From contig JBKCXU010000068.1 of NCBI GenBank assembly GCA_046316025.1, positions 16,868 to 80,867 of the forward strand: 64,000 nt of DNA, in the 5' to 3' direction. The stretch comes from JAJTHJ01 sp046316025 (GTDB lineage Bacteria > Pseudomonadota > Gammaproteobacteria > Burkholderiales > Burkholderiaceae_F). Within the stretch, counting starts at the first letter, position 1. The number at the start of each line of letters is the position of its first letter. Shown piece by piece: positions 1-7,160 of this stretch. The notes under the pieces are model-generated. The model was given only the letters and a program-made list of their open reading frames with translations. It was not told the origin of the DNA and searched no databases. Position numbers and translations under genes: made by a program.

Positions 1-25
1 GCCTCGTTGCCGCTTTCGTGTTGCC

Positions 26-2653
26 ATGAAAAGCGCAGAAATCCGCCGACAGTTTCTCCAGTTCTTCGAACAACGCGGCCACACGGTGGTGCGCGCTTCG
101 CCGGTGGTGCTCACCGGCGACCCGACGCTGCTCTTCACCAACAGTGGGATGGTGCAGTTCAAGGACGTGTTCCTCGGCAAGGAGCGGCGCCCCTACGCGC
201 GGGCGGCCACTTCGCAGAAGTCGCTGCGCGCGGGCGGCAAGCACAACGATCTGGAAAACGTCGGCTACACCGCGCGGCATCACACCTTCTTCGAGATGCT
301 GGGCAACTTCAGCTTCGGCGACTACTTCAAGCGCGACGCGATCCGCTTTGCGTGGGAGTTGCTGACCAAGGTCTACGGCCTGCCGGCAGAGAAGCTGTGG
401 ACCACCGTCTACATCGATGACGACGAAGCCTATGACCTTTGGACGAAGGACATCGGCGTGCCGGCGGAGCGCTGCATCCGCATCGGCGACAAACCGGGCC
501 AGGCCAAGTACGTCTCCGACAACTTCTGGCAGATGGCCGACGTCGGCCCCTGCGGCCCCTGCTCGGAAATCTTCTACGACCATGGCCCGGGCGTCGCCGG
601 CGGCCCGCCGGGCTCCCCCGATGCCGACGGCGACCGCTACATCGAGATCTGGAATCTCGTCTTCATGCAGTACTCGCGCGACGAGGCCGGCGTGCTCACG
701 TCGCTGCCCAAGCCTTGCGTCGATACCGGCATGGGGCTGGAGCGGCTGGCCGCCGTGCTGCAGCAGGTGCACAGCAACTACGAGATCGATCTCTTTCAGA
801 ACCTGATCGCCGCCGCCGCGCGCGAGACCGGCTGCAAGGATCTCACCGACAACTCGCTCAAAGTGATCGCCGATCACATCCGCGCCTGCGGCTTCCTGGT
901 GGCCGAAGGCATCGTGCCGAGCAACGAGGGCCACGGCTATGTGCTGCGGCGGATCGTGCGGCGCGCGCTGCGGCATGGCTACAAGCTTGGCCAGACGCAG
1001 CCGTTCTTTCACAAGCTAATGGCCGACCTCGCGCGCGAGATGGGCGAGGCCTACCCGGAACTCGTCGAGCAACAGGCGCGCGCCACCGCGGTGCTCAAGC
1101 AGGAGGAAGAGCGCTTCGGCGAGACGCTTGAAAACGGCATGCGCATTTTGGAAGGCGCGCTCGGTGCGTTGAAGAGCGGCGACGCCAGGATGCTCGACGG
1201 CGAGACCGTGTTTCTGCTCTACGACACCTACGGTTTCCCGGTCGATCTGACCGCCGACATCTGCCGCGAGCGCGGTGTGGCGGTGGACATCGCGGGCTTT
1301 GAGCAGGCGATGGGGCAGCAGCGCGAGCAGGCGCGCGCGGCGGGCAAATTCAAGATGACGCTGGGCGTGGACTACTCCGGCGTGCGCACGCGCTTTGTCG
1401 GCTACGACGAACTCGCGGCCGAGGGCAAGGTGGTGGCGCTCTACGTCGGCGGCAACCCGGTCGACGAGATCGCGGTAGGACAGGCTGCCATCGTGGTGCT
1501 CGACACCACGCCGTTTTACGCGGAAAGCGGCGGCCAGGTTGGCGACCGCGGTGAGCTGGCGGGCGGCACCGGCACTTGCGAGGTGACCGACACGCAGAAG
1601 ATTCAGGCCGACGTCTTTGGCCACCACGGCGAGCTCAAGACCGGCACGCTCGCGATCGGCGACAAGGTGGCCGCGCGGGTGGACGTGAACCTGCGCTCGC
1701 GCACCCGCCACAACCACTCGGCCACCCATCTGATGCACGCCGCGCTGCGCCGCACGCTCGGCCGCCACGTGCAGCAGAAGGGTTCGCTGGTCGATGCCGA
1801 GCGCACGCGCTTCGACTTCTCGCACGACAAGCCGCTGACCGCCGACGAAATCCGCGCAGTCGAAGAGCAGGTCAACGCCGCGATCCGCAGCAACGCGGCG
1901 GTGACCGCGCAGTTGATGAAGTACGACGACGCGATCCGTGCCGGCGCGCTCGCCTTCTTCGGCGACAAGTACGGCGATGAGGTGCGCGTGCTGGCGATGG
2001 GCGAGCACTCGACCGAACTGTGCGGTGGCACCCACGTCGCGCGCACCGGCGACATCGGCTTCTTCAAGATCGTGGCCGAGACCGGCATCGCTGCCGGCGT
2101 GCGGCGCGTGGAAGCGGTGACCGGCGCCGGCGCGGTCGAGTTCGTGCAGGCGCTCGATGCGCAACTGAACAGCGCGGCAGCGACCGTCAAGGCGCCGACA
2201 ACCGAACTGAACGCGCGGCTGGCGCAGATCCTCGACAACGTCAAAACGCTGGAAAAGGAACTCGCCCGCATCAAGGGCAAGCTCGCCGCCAGCCAGGGCG
2301 ATGAGTTGCTGGCGCAGGCGGTCGAGGTCAAGGGTGTGAAGGTGCTGGCGGCGAAGCTCGAAAGCGCCGACGCCAAGGTGCTGCGCGACACCGTGGATCA
2401 GTTGAAGAACAAGCTGAAGACCGCCGCGATCGTGCTCGCCACCATCGAAGGCGACAAAGTGCAACTGGCCGCCGGCGTCACGGCGGATGCCACCGGCAAG
2501 ATCAAGGCGGGGGAGCTCGTCAACTTCGTTGCCCAGCAGGTCGGCGGCAAGGGCGGCGGCCGGCCCGACATGGCGATGGCCGGCGGCACCGACCCGTCCA
2601 AGCTGACTGAGGCGCTGGCGAGCGTGTTGCCATGGGCGAACGCCAAGCTGTGA
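26..2653 (+). CDS. alaS: Alanine--tRNA ligase
   Basis: Cytoplasmic class II synthetase that charges tRNA-Ala with alanine. The 875-residue length is normal for bacterial AlaRS. The catalytic core fills roughly residues 1-410, with the family signature HHTFFEMLGNFSFGDYF near residue 85. The editing domain contributes the zinc/hydrolytic motifs HNHSATHLMH near residue 562 and CGGTH near residue 665, which clear mischarged Ser and Gly. A DHHA1 C-terminal region, about 740-875, ends in a glycine-rich GGKGGGRPDMAMAGG stretch. All motifs are intact, so the enzyme should be functional. The ATG at 26 gives the canonical MKSAEIRRQFLQFFEQRGH start. The stop overlaps the start of the next gene, implying co-transcription. 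Confidence 0.98.
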   Translation: MKSAEIRRQFLQFFEQRGHTVVRASPVVLTGDPTLLFTNSGMVQFKDVFLGKERRPYARAATSQKSLRAGGKHNDLENVGYTARHHTFFEMLGNFSFGDYFKRDAIRFAWELLTKVYGLPAEKLWTTVYIDDDEAYDLWTKDIGVPAERCIRIGDKPGQAKYVSDNFWQMADVGPCGPCSEIFYDHGPGVAGGPPGSPDADGDRYIEIWNLVFMQYSRDEAGVLTSLPKPCVDTGMGLERLAAVLQQVHSNYEIDLFQNLIAAAARETGCKDLTDNSLKVIADHIRACGFLVAEGIVPSNEGHGYVLRRIVRRALRHGYKLGQTQPFFHKLMADLAREMGEAYPELVEQQARATAVLKQEEERFGETLENGMRILEGALGALKSGDARMLDGETVFLLYDTYGFPVDLTADICRERGVAVDIAGFEQAMGQQREQARAAGKFKMTLGVDYSGVRTRFVGYDELAAEGKVVALYVGGNPVDEIAVGQAAIVVLDTTPFYAESGGQVGDRGELAGGTGTCEVTDTQKIQADVFGHHGELKTGTLAIGDKVAARVDVNLRSRTRHNHSATHLMHAALRRTLGRHVQQKGSLVDAERTRFDFSHDKPLTADEIRAVEEQVNAAIRSNAAVTAQLMKYDDAIRAGALAFFGDKYGDEVRVLAMGEHSTELCGGTHVARTGDIGFFKIVAETGIAAGVRRVEAVTGAGAVEFVQALDAQLNSAAATVKAPTTELNARLAQILDNVKTLEKELARIKGKLAASQGDELLAQAVEVKGVKVLAAKLESADAKVLRDTVDQLKNKLKTAAIVLATIEGDKVQLAAGVTADATGKIKAGELVNFVAQQVGGKGGGRPDMAMAGGTDPSKLTEALASVLPWANAKL

Positions 2654-3171
2654 CGGTCGATTACCGTCGCGCGTCGCCCGCCGACGCCGAGGGGCTGGCG
2701 CAGTTGATGGCCGATCCGCGGGTGTTCGGCGGGCTGTTGCAGTTGCCCTACCCGAGCGTCGAGGTATGGCGCAAGCGGCTCGAAGGCCAGCTTGAGCAGC
2801 CCGACACGCCGCATCTGGTGGCGCTGGCCGATGGCGCTGTGATCGGAAACGCCGGGCTGTTTCGCACGAGTCAGTCGCTGCGCACGCGCCATGTCGCGGG
2901 GCTGGGTGTCTCCGTCGCGCACGACTGGCAGCGCCGCGGCGTGGGCAGCGAACTGATGCGACGCCTGCTCGACTGGGCCGATAACTGGGCCGGCTATCTG
3001 CGGATAGAACTCGGCGTCTACACCGACAACGAACCGGCCATCGCGCTGTACCGAAAGTTCGGCTTCGTGCACGAGGGCACGCAGCGCGCCTTCGCCTTGC
3101 GCGATGGTCGTTACGTCGACAGCCACATGATGGCGCGACTGCATCCGAATCCGCCGCAACTGCCGCGCTGA
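2632..3171 (+). CDS. GNAT family N-acetyltransferase
   Basis: Predicted acetyl-CoA-dependent N-acetyltransferase of 179 residues. The acetyl-CoA-binding motif A appears as GLGVSVAHDWQRRGVGSELM around residues 89-108, followed by the typical IELGVYTDNEPAIALYRKFGF segment split over residues 124-145. It overlaps the 3' end of alaS. The ATG at 2632 is used here. A GTG at 2650 that overlaps the alaS TGA (GTGA, 4-nt overlap) is an equally credible start and would remove six residues. The substrate cannot be inferred. Physical coupling to alaS suggests co-expression only, not a shared function. Confidence 0.85.
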   Translation: MGERQAVTVDYRRASPADAEGLAQLMADPRVFGGLLQLPYPSVEVWRKRLEGQLEQPDTPHLVALADGAVIGNAGLFRTSQSLRTRHVAGLGVSVAHDWQRRGVGSELMRRLLDWADNWAGYLRIELGVYTDNEPAIALYRKFGFVHEGTQRAFALRDGRYVDSHMMARLHPNPPQLPR

Positions 3172-3214
3172 CCACACTCGGCGCGCGCCGCGCCGTTTTC
3201 CGGGAACCCTATCA

Positions 3215-4150
3215 ATGTCCACGCTCATCTGCGGCTCGATCGCCTACGACTCGATCATGGTGTTCGACGGCCGCTTCAAGGACCACATCCTGCCCGAGCA
3301 GGTGCATATCCTGAACGTCTCCTTTCTGGTGCCGCAGTTACGGCGCGAGTTCGGCGGCTGCGCCGGCAACATCGCCTACAACCTGAAGCTGCTGGGCGGC
3401 GAGCCGCTGCCGATGGCGACCGTCGGCGACGACGCACAACCTTACTTGGCACGGCTCGATGCCTATGGCATCGACCGCCGCCACGTGCGCCACGTGCCCG
3501 GCAGCTATACCGCGCAGGCCTTCATCACCACCGATCTGGACGACAACCAGATCACCGCCTTCCACCCCGGCGCGATGACGCAGTCGCATCTCAATGCCGT
3601 GCCGGGCGACGGCTCGGTCACGCTCGGCATCGTCGCCCCGGACGGGCGCGACGGCATGCTCCAGCACGCGCAGCAGTTTGCCGATCATGGCATCCCGTTC
3701 GTGTTCGATCCCGGTCAGGGACTGCCGATGTTCGACGGCGAGGATCTGCTCTGGTTCATCGCTCGCGCGCATTACGTGGCGCTTAACGATTACGAAGCGC
3801 AGCTGCTGATCGAGCGCACCGGCCTCGCGCTGGCAGACCTGTCGCGCAAAGTCAAAGCGCTGATCGTCACGCACGGGGGCGCCGGCTCCGACCTTTACGT
3901 CGGCGGTGAGACGATCTCGATCCCCGCGGCGCCGGCGGCGGCGGTGGTCGATCCAACCGGCTGCGGCGACGCCTATCGCGCCGGCCTGCTTTACGGCATC
4001 GCCAACAAGCTGGATTTGGAGACGACCGGCCGGCTCGCGGCGATCATGGGTGCAGCCAAGATCGAGCACGCCGGCGGGCAGAACCACGCGATCGACCGCA
4101 CCGCCATCGCCGAGCGGTTCGCCGAGGCGTTCGGCTACCGCCCGTGGTAG
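3215..4150 (+). CDS. PfkB-family carbohydrate/adenosine kinase
   Basis: Cytoplasmic ribokinase-fold kinase of 311 residues. The N-terminal sugar/nucleoside-binding signature is FGGCAGNIAYNLKLLGG at about residues 46-62. The C-terminal phosphate/anion-hole motif DPTGCGDAYRAG is at about residues 247-258; its Asp is the expected catalytic base. Bacterial PfkB proteins of this type are usually annotated as adenosine kinase or carbohydrate kinase; the substrate is not fixed by sequence. It lies 43 bp after the acetyltransferase in the same direction and converges on yggT, with only 4 bp between the two stops. Confidence 0.85.
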   Translation: MSTLICGSIAYDSIMVFDGRFKDHILPEQVHILNVSFLVPQLRREFGGCAGNIAYNLKLLGGEPLPMATVGDDAQPYLARLDAYGIDRRHVRHVPGSYTAQAFITTDLDDNQITAFHPGAMTQSHLNAVPGDGSVTLGIVAPDGRDGMLQHAQQFADHGIPFVFDPGQGLPMFDGEDLLWFIARAHYVALNDYEAQLLIERTGLALADLSRKVKALIVTHGGAGSDLYVGGETISIPAAPAAAVVDPTGCGDAYRAGLLYGIANKLDLETTGRLAAIMGAAKIEHAGGQNHAIDRTAIAERFAEAFGYRPW

Positions 4151-4154
4151 CCGC

Positions 4155-4688
4155 TTACGGCAGCACGATCAACAGCAGGTTGACCAGCAGCACGACGAAA
4201 AGCGGCGACAGATCCACGCCGCCAATGGGCGGCACGATCTTCTGAAACGGCGCCAGGAACGGCTTGGCCAGCACCGACAGCGCGGGGGCGGCCGGCGCGA
4301 ACGGGTTGATCCAGCTCATCAGTGCGTGCAGGATCGTCACCCACATCGCCAGATACAGCGCCCAGCGTGCCAGCTTGGCGAGCGCCAGCAGCGGAAAACT
4401 CGGCCATGGCCAAGCCGCGGGCGGTGCCAGCAGCGCGGTGTTCAGGATCACCGCCATGAGCGCCACCAGCGCGGCGCCCAGCAGCGAGGCGCTGTCGAAG
4501 CGGCCGAACGGCGGCAGCAGCCGGCGCAGCGGCATCACCAGCCAGTTGGTGAGCGCCAGGACGAACTGCGCCACCGGGTTGCGCCCCGGCAGCCCGAGCC
4601 AGTTGATATAGGCGCGCAGCAGCAGCGCCACGCCCAACAGCGCGGACAGCGTTTCGATCAGCAGGTGGGCGGCTTGCAGCAGCGCCAT
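4155..4688 (-). CDS. yggT: YggT family membrane protein
   Basis: Integral inner-membrane protein of 177 residues with two YggT repeats. Each has a hydrophobic helix followed by a conserved loop: AYINWLGLPGRNPVAQF in the N-terminal half and MSWINPFAPAAPALSVLAKP in the C-terminal half. Family members are linked to K+ uptake, osmotic adaptation and cell-division or membrane organisation, but no reaction is established. It is the most downstream gene of a leftward group, about 118 bp past the stop of the histone-like gene, and a terminator hairpin lies between them, so it may have its own promoter. Confidence 0.85.
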   Translation of the reverse strand: MALLQAAHLLIETLSALLGVALLLRAYINWLGLPGRNPVAQFVLALTNWLVMPLRRLLPPFGRFDSASLLGAALVALMAVILNTALLAPPAAWPWPSFPLLALAKLARWALYLAMWVTILHALMSWINPFAPAAPALSVLAKPFLAPFQKIVPPIGGVDLSPLFVVLLVNLLLIVLP

Positions 4689-4755
4689 GGTGCGGCGGAT
4701 TCTATCGAGCGGACGCCGTTCGCAGGCCGAGGATCGGGGCGGCCGCGGCTGCGCG

Positions 4756-4784
4756 AAAAAAAGGCGCTGCGGGAGCAGCGCCTT
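4756..4784 (-). terminator. Rho-independent terminator after histone-like gene
   Basis: Perfect 8-bp stem GGCGCTGC/GCAGCGCC (4763-4770 and 4775-4782) with a 4-nt loop. On the minus strand it is followed by seven T (A at 4756-4762 on the plus strand). It sits just beyond the stop of the leftward lysine/alanine-rich gene. Confidence 0.85.
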
Positions 4785-4805
4785 CAGACGTGCAGACCCG
4801 GGTCC

Positions 4806-5204
4806 TTACGGACGCGGGCCGGTCGGGAACGGCCACGCCGCCGAGGGGTTGAGTGCCGCGGTGGCGCCCGGCGCTGCGGGGGCAGGTGCGGGTGCCGGTG
4901 CAGCGGCAACGGGCTTGACCGCCGGCGCGGCCTTTTTCATCGCCGGCTTCTTGGCTGCGGGCTTCTTGGCGACCGGTTTTTTGGCCGGCGCCTTTTTCGC
5001 CGCGACTTTCTTTGCGGGCGCTTTCTTCTTGGCGGGCGCGGCTTTCTTGGCAGCGACCTTTTTCTTCGGCGCTGCCTTGGCCATTTTCTTGGCCGGCTTC
5101 TTGGCGGCCTTGGTCGCTTTCTTGACCTTTGGCTTTGCCGCCTTCACCGCCTTTTTGGCCTTGCCTTTGCCGGAGGCCTTCTTGGCGACTCTCTTCGTTG
5201 CCAT
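4806..5204 (-). CDS. Lysine/alanine-rich histone H1-like DNA-binding protein
   Basis: A 132-residue low-complexity basic protein. Residues 1 to about 90 are tandem AKK/APAKK/AAKK-type blocks like the C-terminal tail of eukaryotic H1 and of bacterial AlgP/HctB/KfrA-tail proteins. The tail is Ala/Pro-rich and ends PSAAWPFPTGPRP. Proteins of this kind bind DNA non-specifically and compact the nucleoid. The start at 5204 is preferred over the in-frame ATG at 5210 because GGAG lies six bases before the 5204 ATG but abuts the 5210 ATG. It has its own downstream terminator. The repetitive codons make its length prone to slippage between strains. Confidence 0.8.
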   Translation of the reverse strand: MATKRVAKKASGKGKAKKAVKAAKPKVKKATKAAKKPAKKMAKAAPKKKVAAKKAAPAKKKAPAKKVAAKKAPAKKPVAKKPAAKKPAMKKAAPAVKPVAAAPAPAPAPAAPGATAALNPSAAWPFPTGPRP

Positions 5205-5293
5205 ATGCATCTCCGTCGAGATTGCGGCTCAAGTGCTTTCGACACCACCGCCAATTACGCGGACGAAGCGGAAGCGCTCGAACCGACGCACAT

Positions 5294-5340
5294 TGAAAAG
5301 AGGCCCGGTGGCGAGGACCAAAGTCCCGCAACCGGGCCTA
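5294..5340 (-). terminator. Terminator of the 27-codon lysine-rich gene
   Basis: 9-bp inverted repeat AGGCCCGGT (5301-5309) / ACCGGGCCT (5331-5339). On the minus strand it is followed by CTTTTC. The 21-nt loop is large, but the position, 26 bp past the stop of the small leftward gene, fits a terminator. Confidence 0.65.
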
Positions 5341-5364
5341 CATGCGCACGAAGCGCGGCTTGCC

Positions 5365-5448
5365 TTACTTCTTCTTGGCGGCCTTCTTGGCGGCCTTCTT
5401 GGCCGGGGCCTTCTTCGCTACCTTCTTGGCGGCTTTCTTCGTTGCCAT
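5365..5448 (-). CDS. 27-residue Lys/Ala-rich peptide, histone-tail-like
   Basis: Tiny gene encoding 27 residues that begin MATKKAAKKVAKK and end AAKKK. Thirteen residues are Lys and ten Ala, with KK doublets every four positions (one side of a helix). There is no acidic or aromatic residue. Support for a real gene: a good ribosome-binding site (AAGGAG seven bases before ATG), a terminator-like hairpin 26 bp after the stop, and the same MATK start and composition as the 132-residue histone-like protein encoded just downstream. The likely role is non-specific nucleic-acid binding, by inference from composition only. Alternatively it is a decayed copy of the larger paralogue. Confidence 0.6.
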   Translation of the reverse strand: MATKKAAKKVAKKAPAKKAAKKAAKKK

Positions 5449-6001
5449 GGTGATACTCCTTCAGTGTCAGTGGATGGTTAGATGGAAACCCGGTTCCCGC
5501 ACGCGGTGCGGGGGAGCGGGCTATTCATCGGCGCAAATGGCTGCCCTGTCGCCGCGACGACCCCAGACGTGCGTTTGCGGCGCATGTCCGAGTGGGGCGC
5601 GGAACGGTCAGAGCGTGGGCCGCTGACGCTGATGAATTCGGCACGGCGCGGACCGCGATGCGGCGCGCGCAAAGAAAACGCCGGCACGAAGCCGGCGTCG
5701 GAAGTTGCAGCACAAAAAGCAGCGGACGATTTTTGCAGGGAACCGATCCCGCAAGACAGCGGCGTCTTGATGTCGGCTCGTCCGATGGGGCTGACGATGG
5801 AGCGGAAACTGTGAGAGTCAGCGTTCAATGTTGTGATCGATCGATGCTTGTTGGTCAGTGCGATCGAGCAACTTTGCATTGGCGCGCTTTTTACTCTCAT
5901 TCGATTCGATGCGCAAGAATTTTTTCGTGCGCGCGTGTCGTGCGTGCGTCGCGTGAGTGTGTTCATCGCGTTCATCGCGTGTGCGTTGCGCGTGTTGCGC
6001 A
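5449..6001. other. 553-bp intergenic region between lysine-rich gene and nrdB
   Basis: No convincing coding region. It contains a 7-bp hairpin CCCGCAC/GTGCGGG at 5496-5512 in the presumed leader of the 27-codon gene, and the probable nrdAB terminator at 5671-5698. It also has a relatively AT-rich stretch around 5800-5930 that could hold leftward promoter sequence. I could not define a -35/-10 pair with confidence. Confidence 0.6.
5671..5698 (-). terminator. Probable nrdAB terminator
   Basis: 8-bp stem ACGCCGGC (5678-5685) / GCCGGCGT (5691-5698) with loop ACGAA. On the minus strand it is followed by TTTTCTTT. It lies about 300 bp beyond the nrdB stop, which would give a long 3' untranslated tail. 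Confidence 0.7.
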
Positions 6002-7132
6002 TCACTCCCACGAGAGCGCGCCGCCCGATTGGTACTCGATCACGCGCGTCTCGAAGAAGTTGCGCTCTTTTTTCAGATCGATCATCTCGCTCATCCACGG
6101 GAACGGGTTTTCTTCCTGCGCAAAAAGCGGCTCGATACCGATCTGCTGCGCGCGCCGGTTGGCGATGAAGCGCAGATAGCCCTTGAACATCGGCGCGTTG
6201 AGCCCCAGCACGCCGCGCGGCATCGTGTCCTCGGCGTAGGCGTACTCGAGATCGACGGCGCGGCGAAACAGCGCGCGCACTTCCTCGCGAAACTCGGGCG
6301 TCCATAGTTGCGGGTTTTCCAGCTTGATCTGGTTGATCAGGTCGATGCCGAAATTGCAGTGCATCGACTCGTCGCGCAGGATGTACTGGTACTGCTCAGC
6401 CGCCCCGGTCATTTTGTTCTGCCGGCCGAGCGCAAGAATCTGCGCGAAGCCGACGTAGAAGAACAGACCCTCCATCAGGCAGGCGAAGACGATCAGGCTT
6501 TTCAGCAGCGCCTGGTCGGCCTCGGTCGTGCCGGTGCGGAAGTGCGGGTCGGTCAGCGTGTCGATGAACGGGATCAGGAACTCGTCCTTGGCGCGGATCG
6601 AGCCCACCTCGTGATAAGCGTTGAAGATCTCGCCTTCGTCCAGGCCGAGCGACTCGACGATGTACTGGTAGGCGTGGGTGTGGATCGCCTCTTCGAAGGC
6701 TTGCCGCAGCAGGAACTGCCGGCACTCCGGCGCGGTGATGTGCCGATAGGTGCCGAGCACGATGTTGTTGGCGGCGAGCGAATCGGCGGTGACGAAGAAG
6801 CCGAGGTTGCGCTTGACGACGCGCCGCTCGTCTTCCGTGAGGCCGTTCGGGTCCTTCCACAGCGCGATGTCGCGCGCCATGTTGACCTCCTGCGGCATCC
6901 AGTGGTTGGCGCAGGTCGCGAGGTACTTCTCCCAAGCCCACTTGTACTTGAACGGCACCAGTTGGTTCACGTCGGTGGCGCCGTTGATGATCCGCTTGTC
7001 GGCCGCGTTGACACGCCGCGTGTCGCGCGCGGCCTGCGAGTCGTGCGGCGCGACGGTCGGCACCGCCGGCACTTCGGCCAGTCGCGGTTGCGGGCGCGCG
7101 GGGGCGGCGGCGGGTTCGTCCCAGGAAAGCAT
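6002..7132 (-). CDS. nrdB: Ribonucleoside-diphosphate reductase, beta subunit (class Ia)
   Basis: Di-iron tyrosyl-radical subunit (R2) of 376 residues that supplies the radical to NrdA for dNTP synthesis. The metal-ligand motifs are visible: FEEAIHTHAYQYI contains the ligands E and H and, at the expected spacing, the radical Tyr; LMEGLFFYVGF and ILRDESMHCNFG supply the remaining Glu/His ligands. Residues 1-40 are a Pro/Ala-rich extension. The C-terminal tail (YQSGGALSWE) is the region that docks into R1. It lies 28 bp downstream of nrdA on the same strand, so one operon. Presence of the Tyr argues against a radical-free R2c type. Confidence 0.96.
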   Translation of the reverse strand: MLSWDEPAAAPARPQPRLAEVPAVPTVAPHDSQAARDTRRVNAADKRIINGATDVNQLVPFKYKWAWEKYLATCANHWMPQEVNMARDIALWKDPNGLTEDERRVVKRNLGFFVTADSLAANNIVLGTYRHITAPECRQFLLRQAFEEAIHTHAYQYIVESLGLDEGEIFNAYHEVGSIRAKDEFLIPFIDTLTDPHFRTGTTEADQALLKSLIVFACLMEGLFFYVGFAQILALGRQNKMTGAAEQYQYILRDESMHCNFGIDLINQIKLENPQLWTPEFREEVRALFRRAVDLEYAYAEDTMPRGVLGLNAPMFKGYLRFIANRRAQQIGIEPLFAQEENPFPWMSEMIDLKKERNFFETRVIEYQSGGALSWE

Positions 7133-7160
7133 CGTCGTTGTTCCTCGTTGTCTTTATTGG

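Noticed and set aside
4806..5450. Regular repeats resembling a CRISPR array
   Set aside because: The periodicity is the codon repetition of Lys/Ala-rich proteins (GCCTTCTTGGC-like units) with no spacers of constant length.
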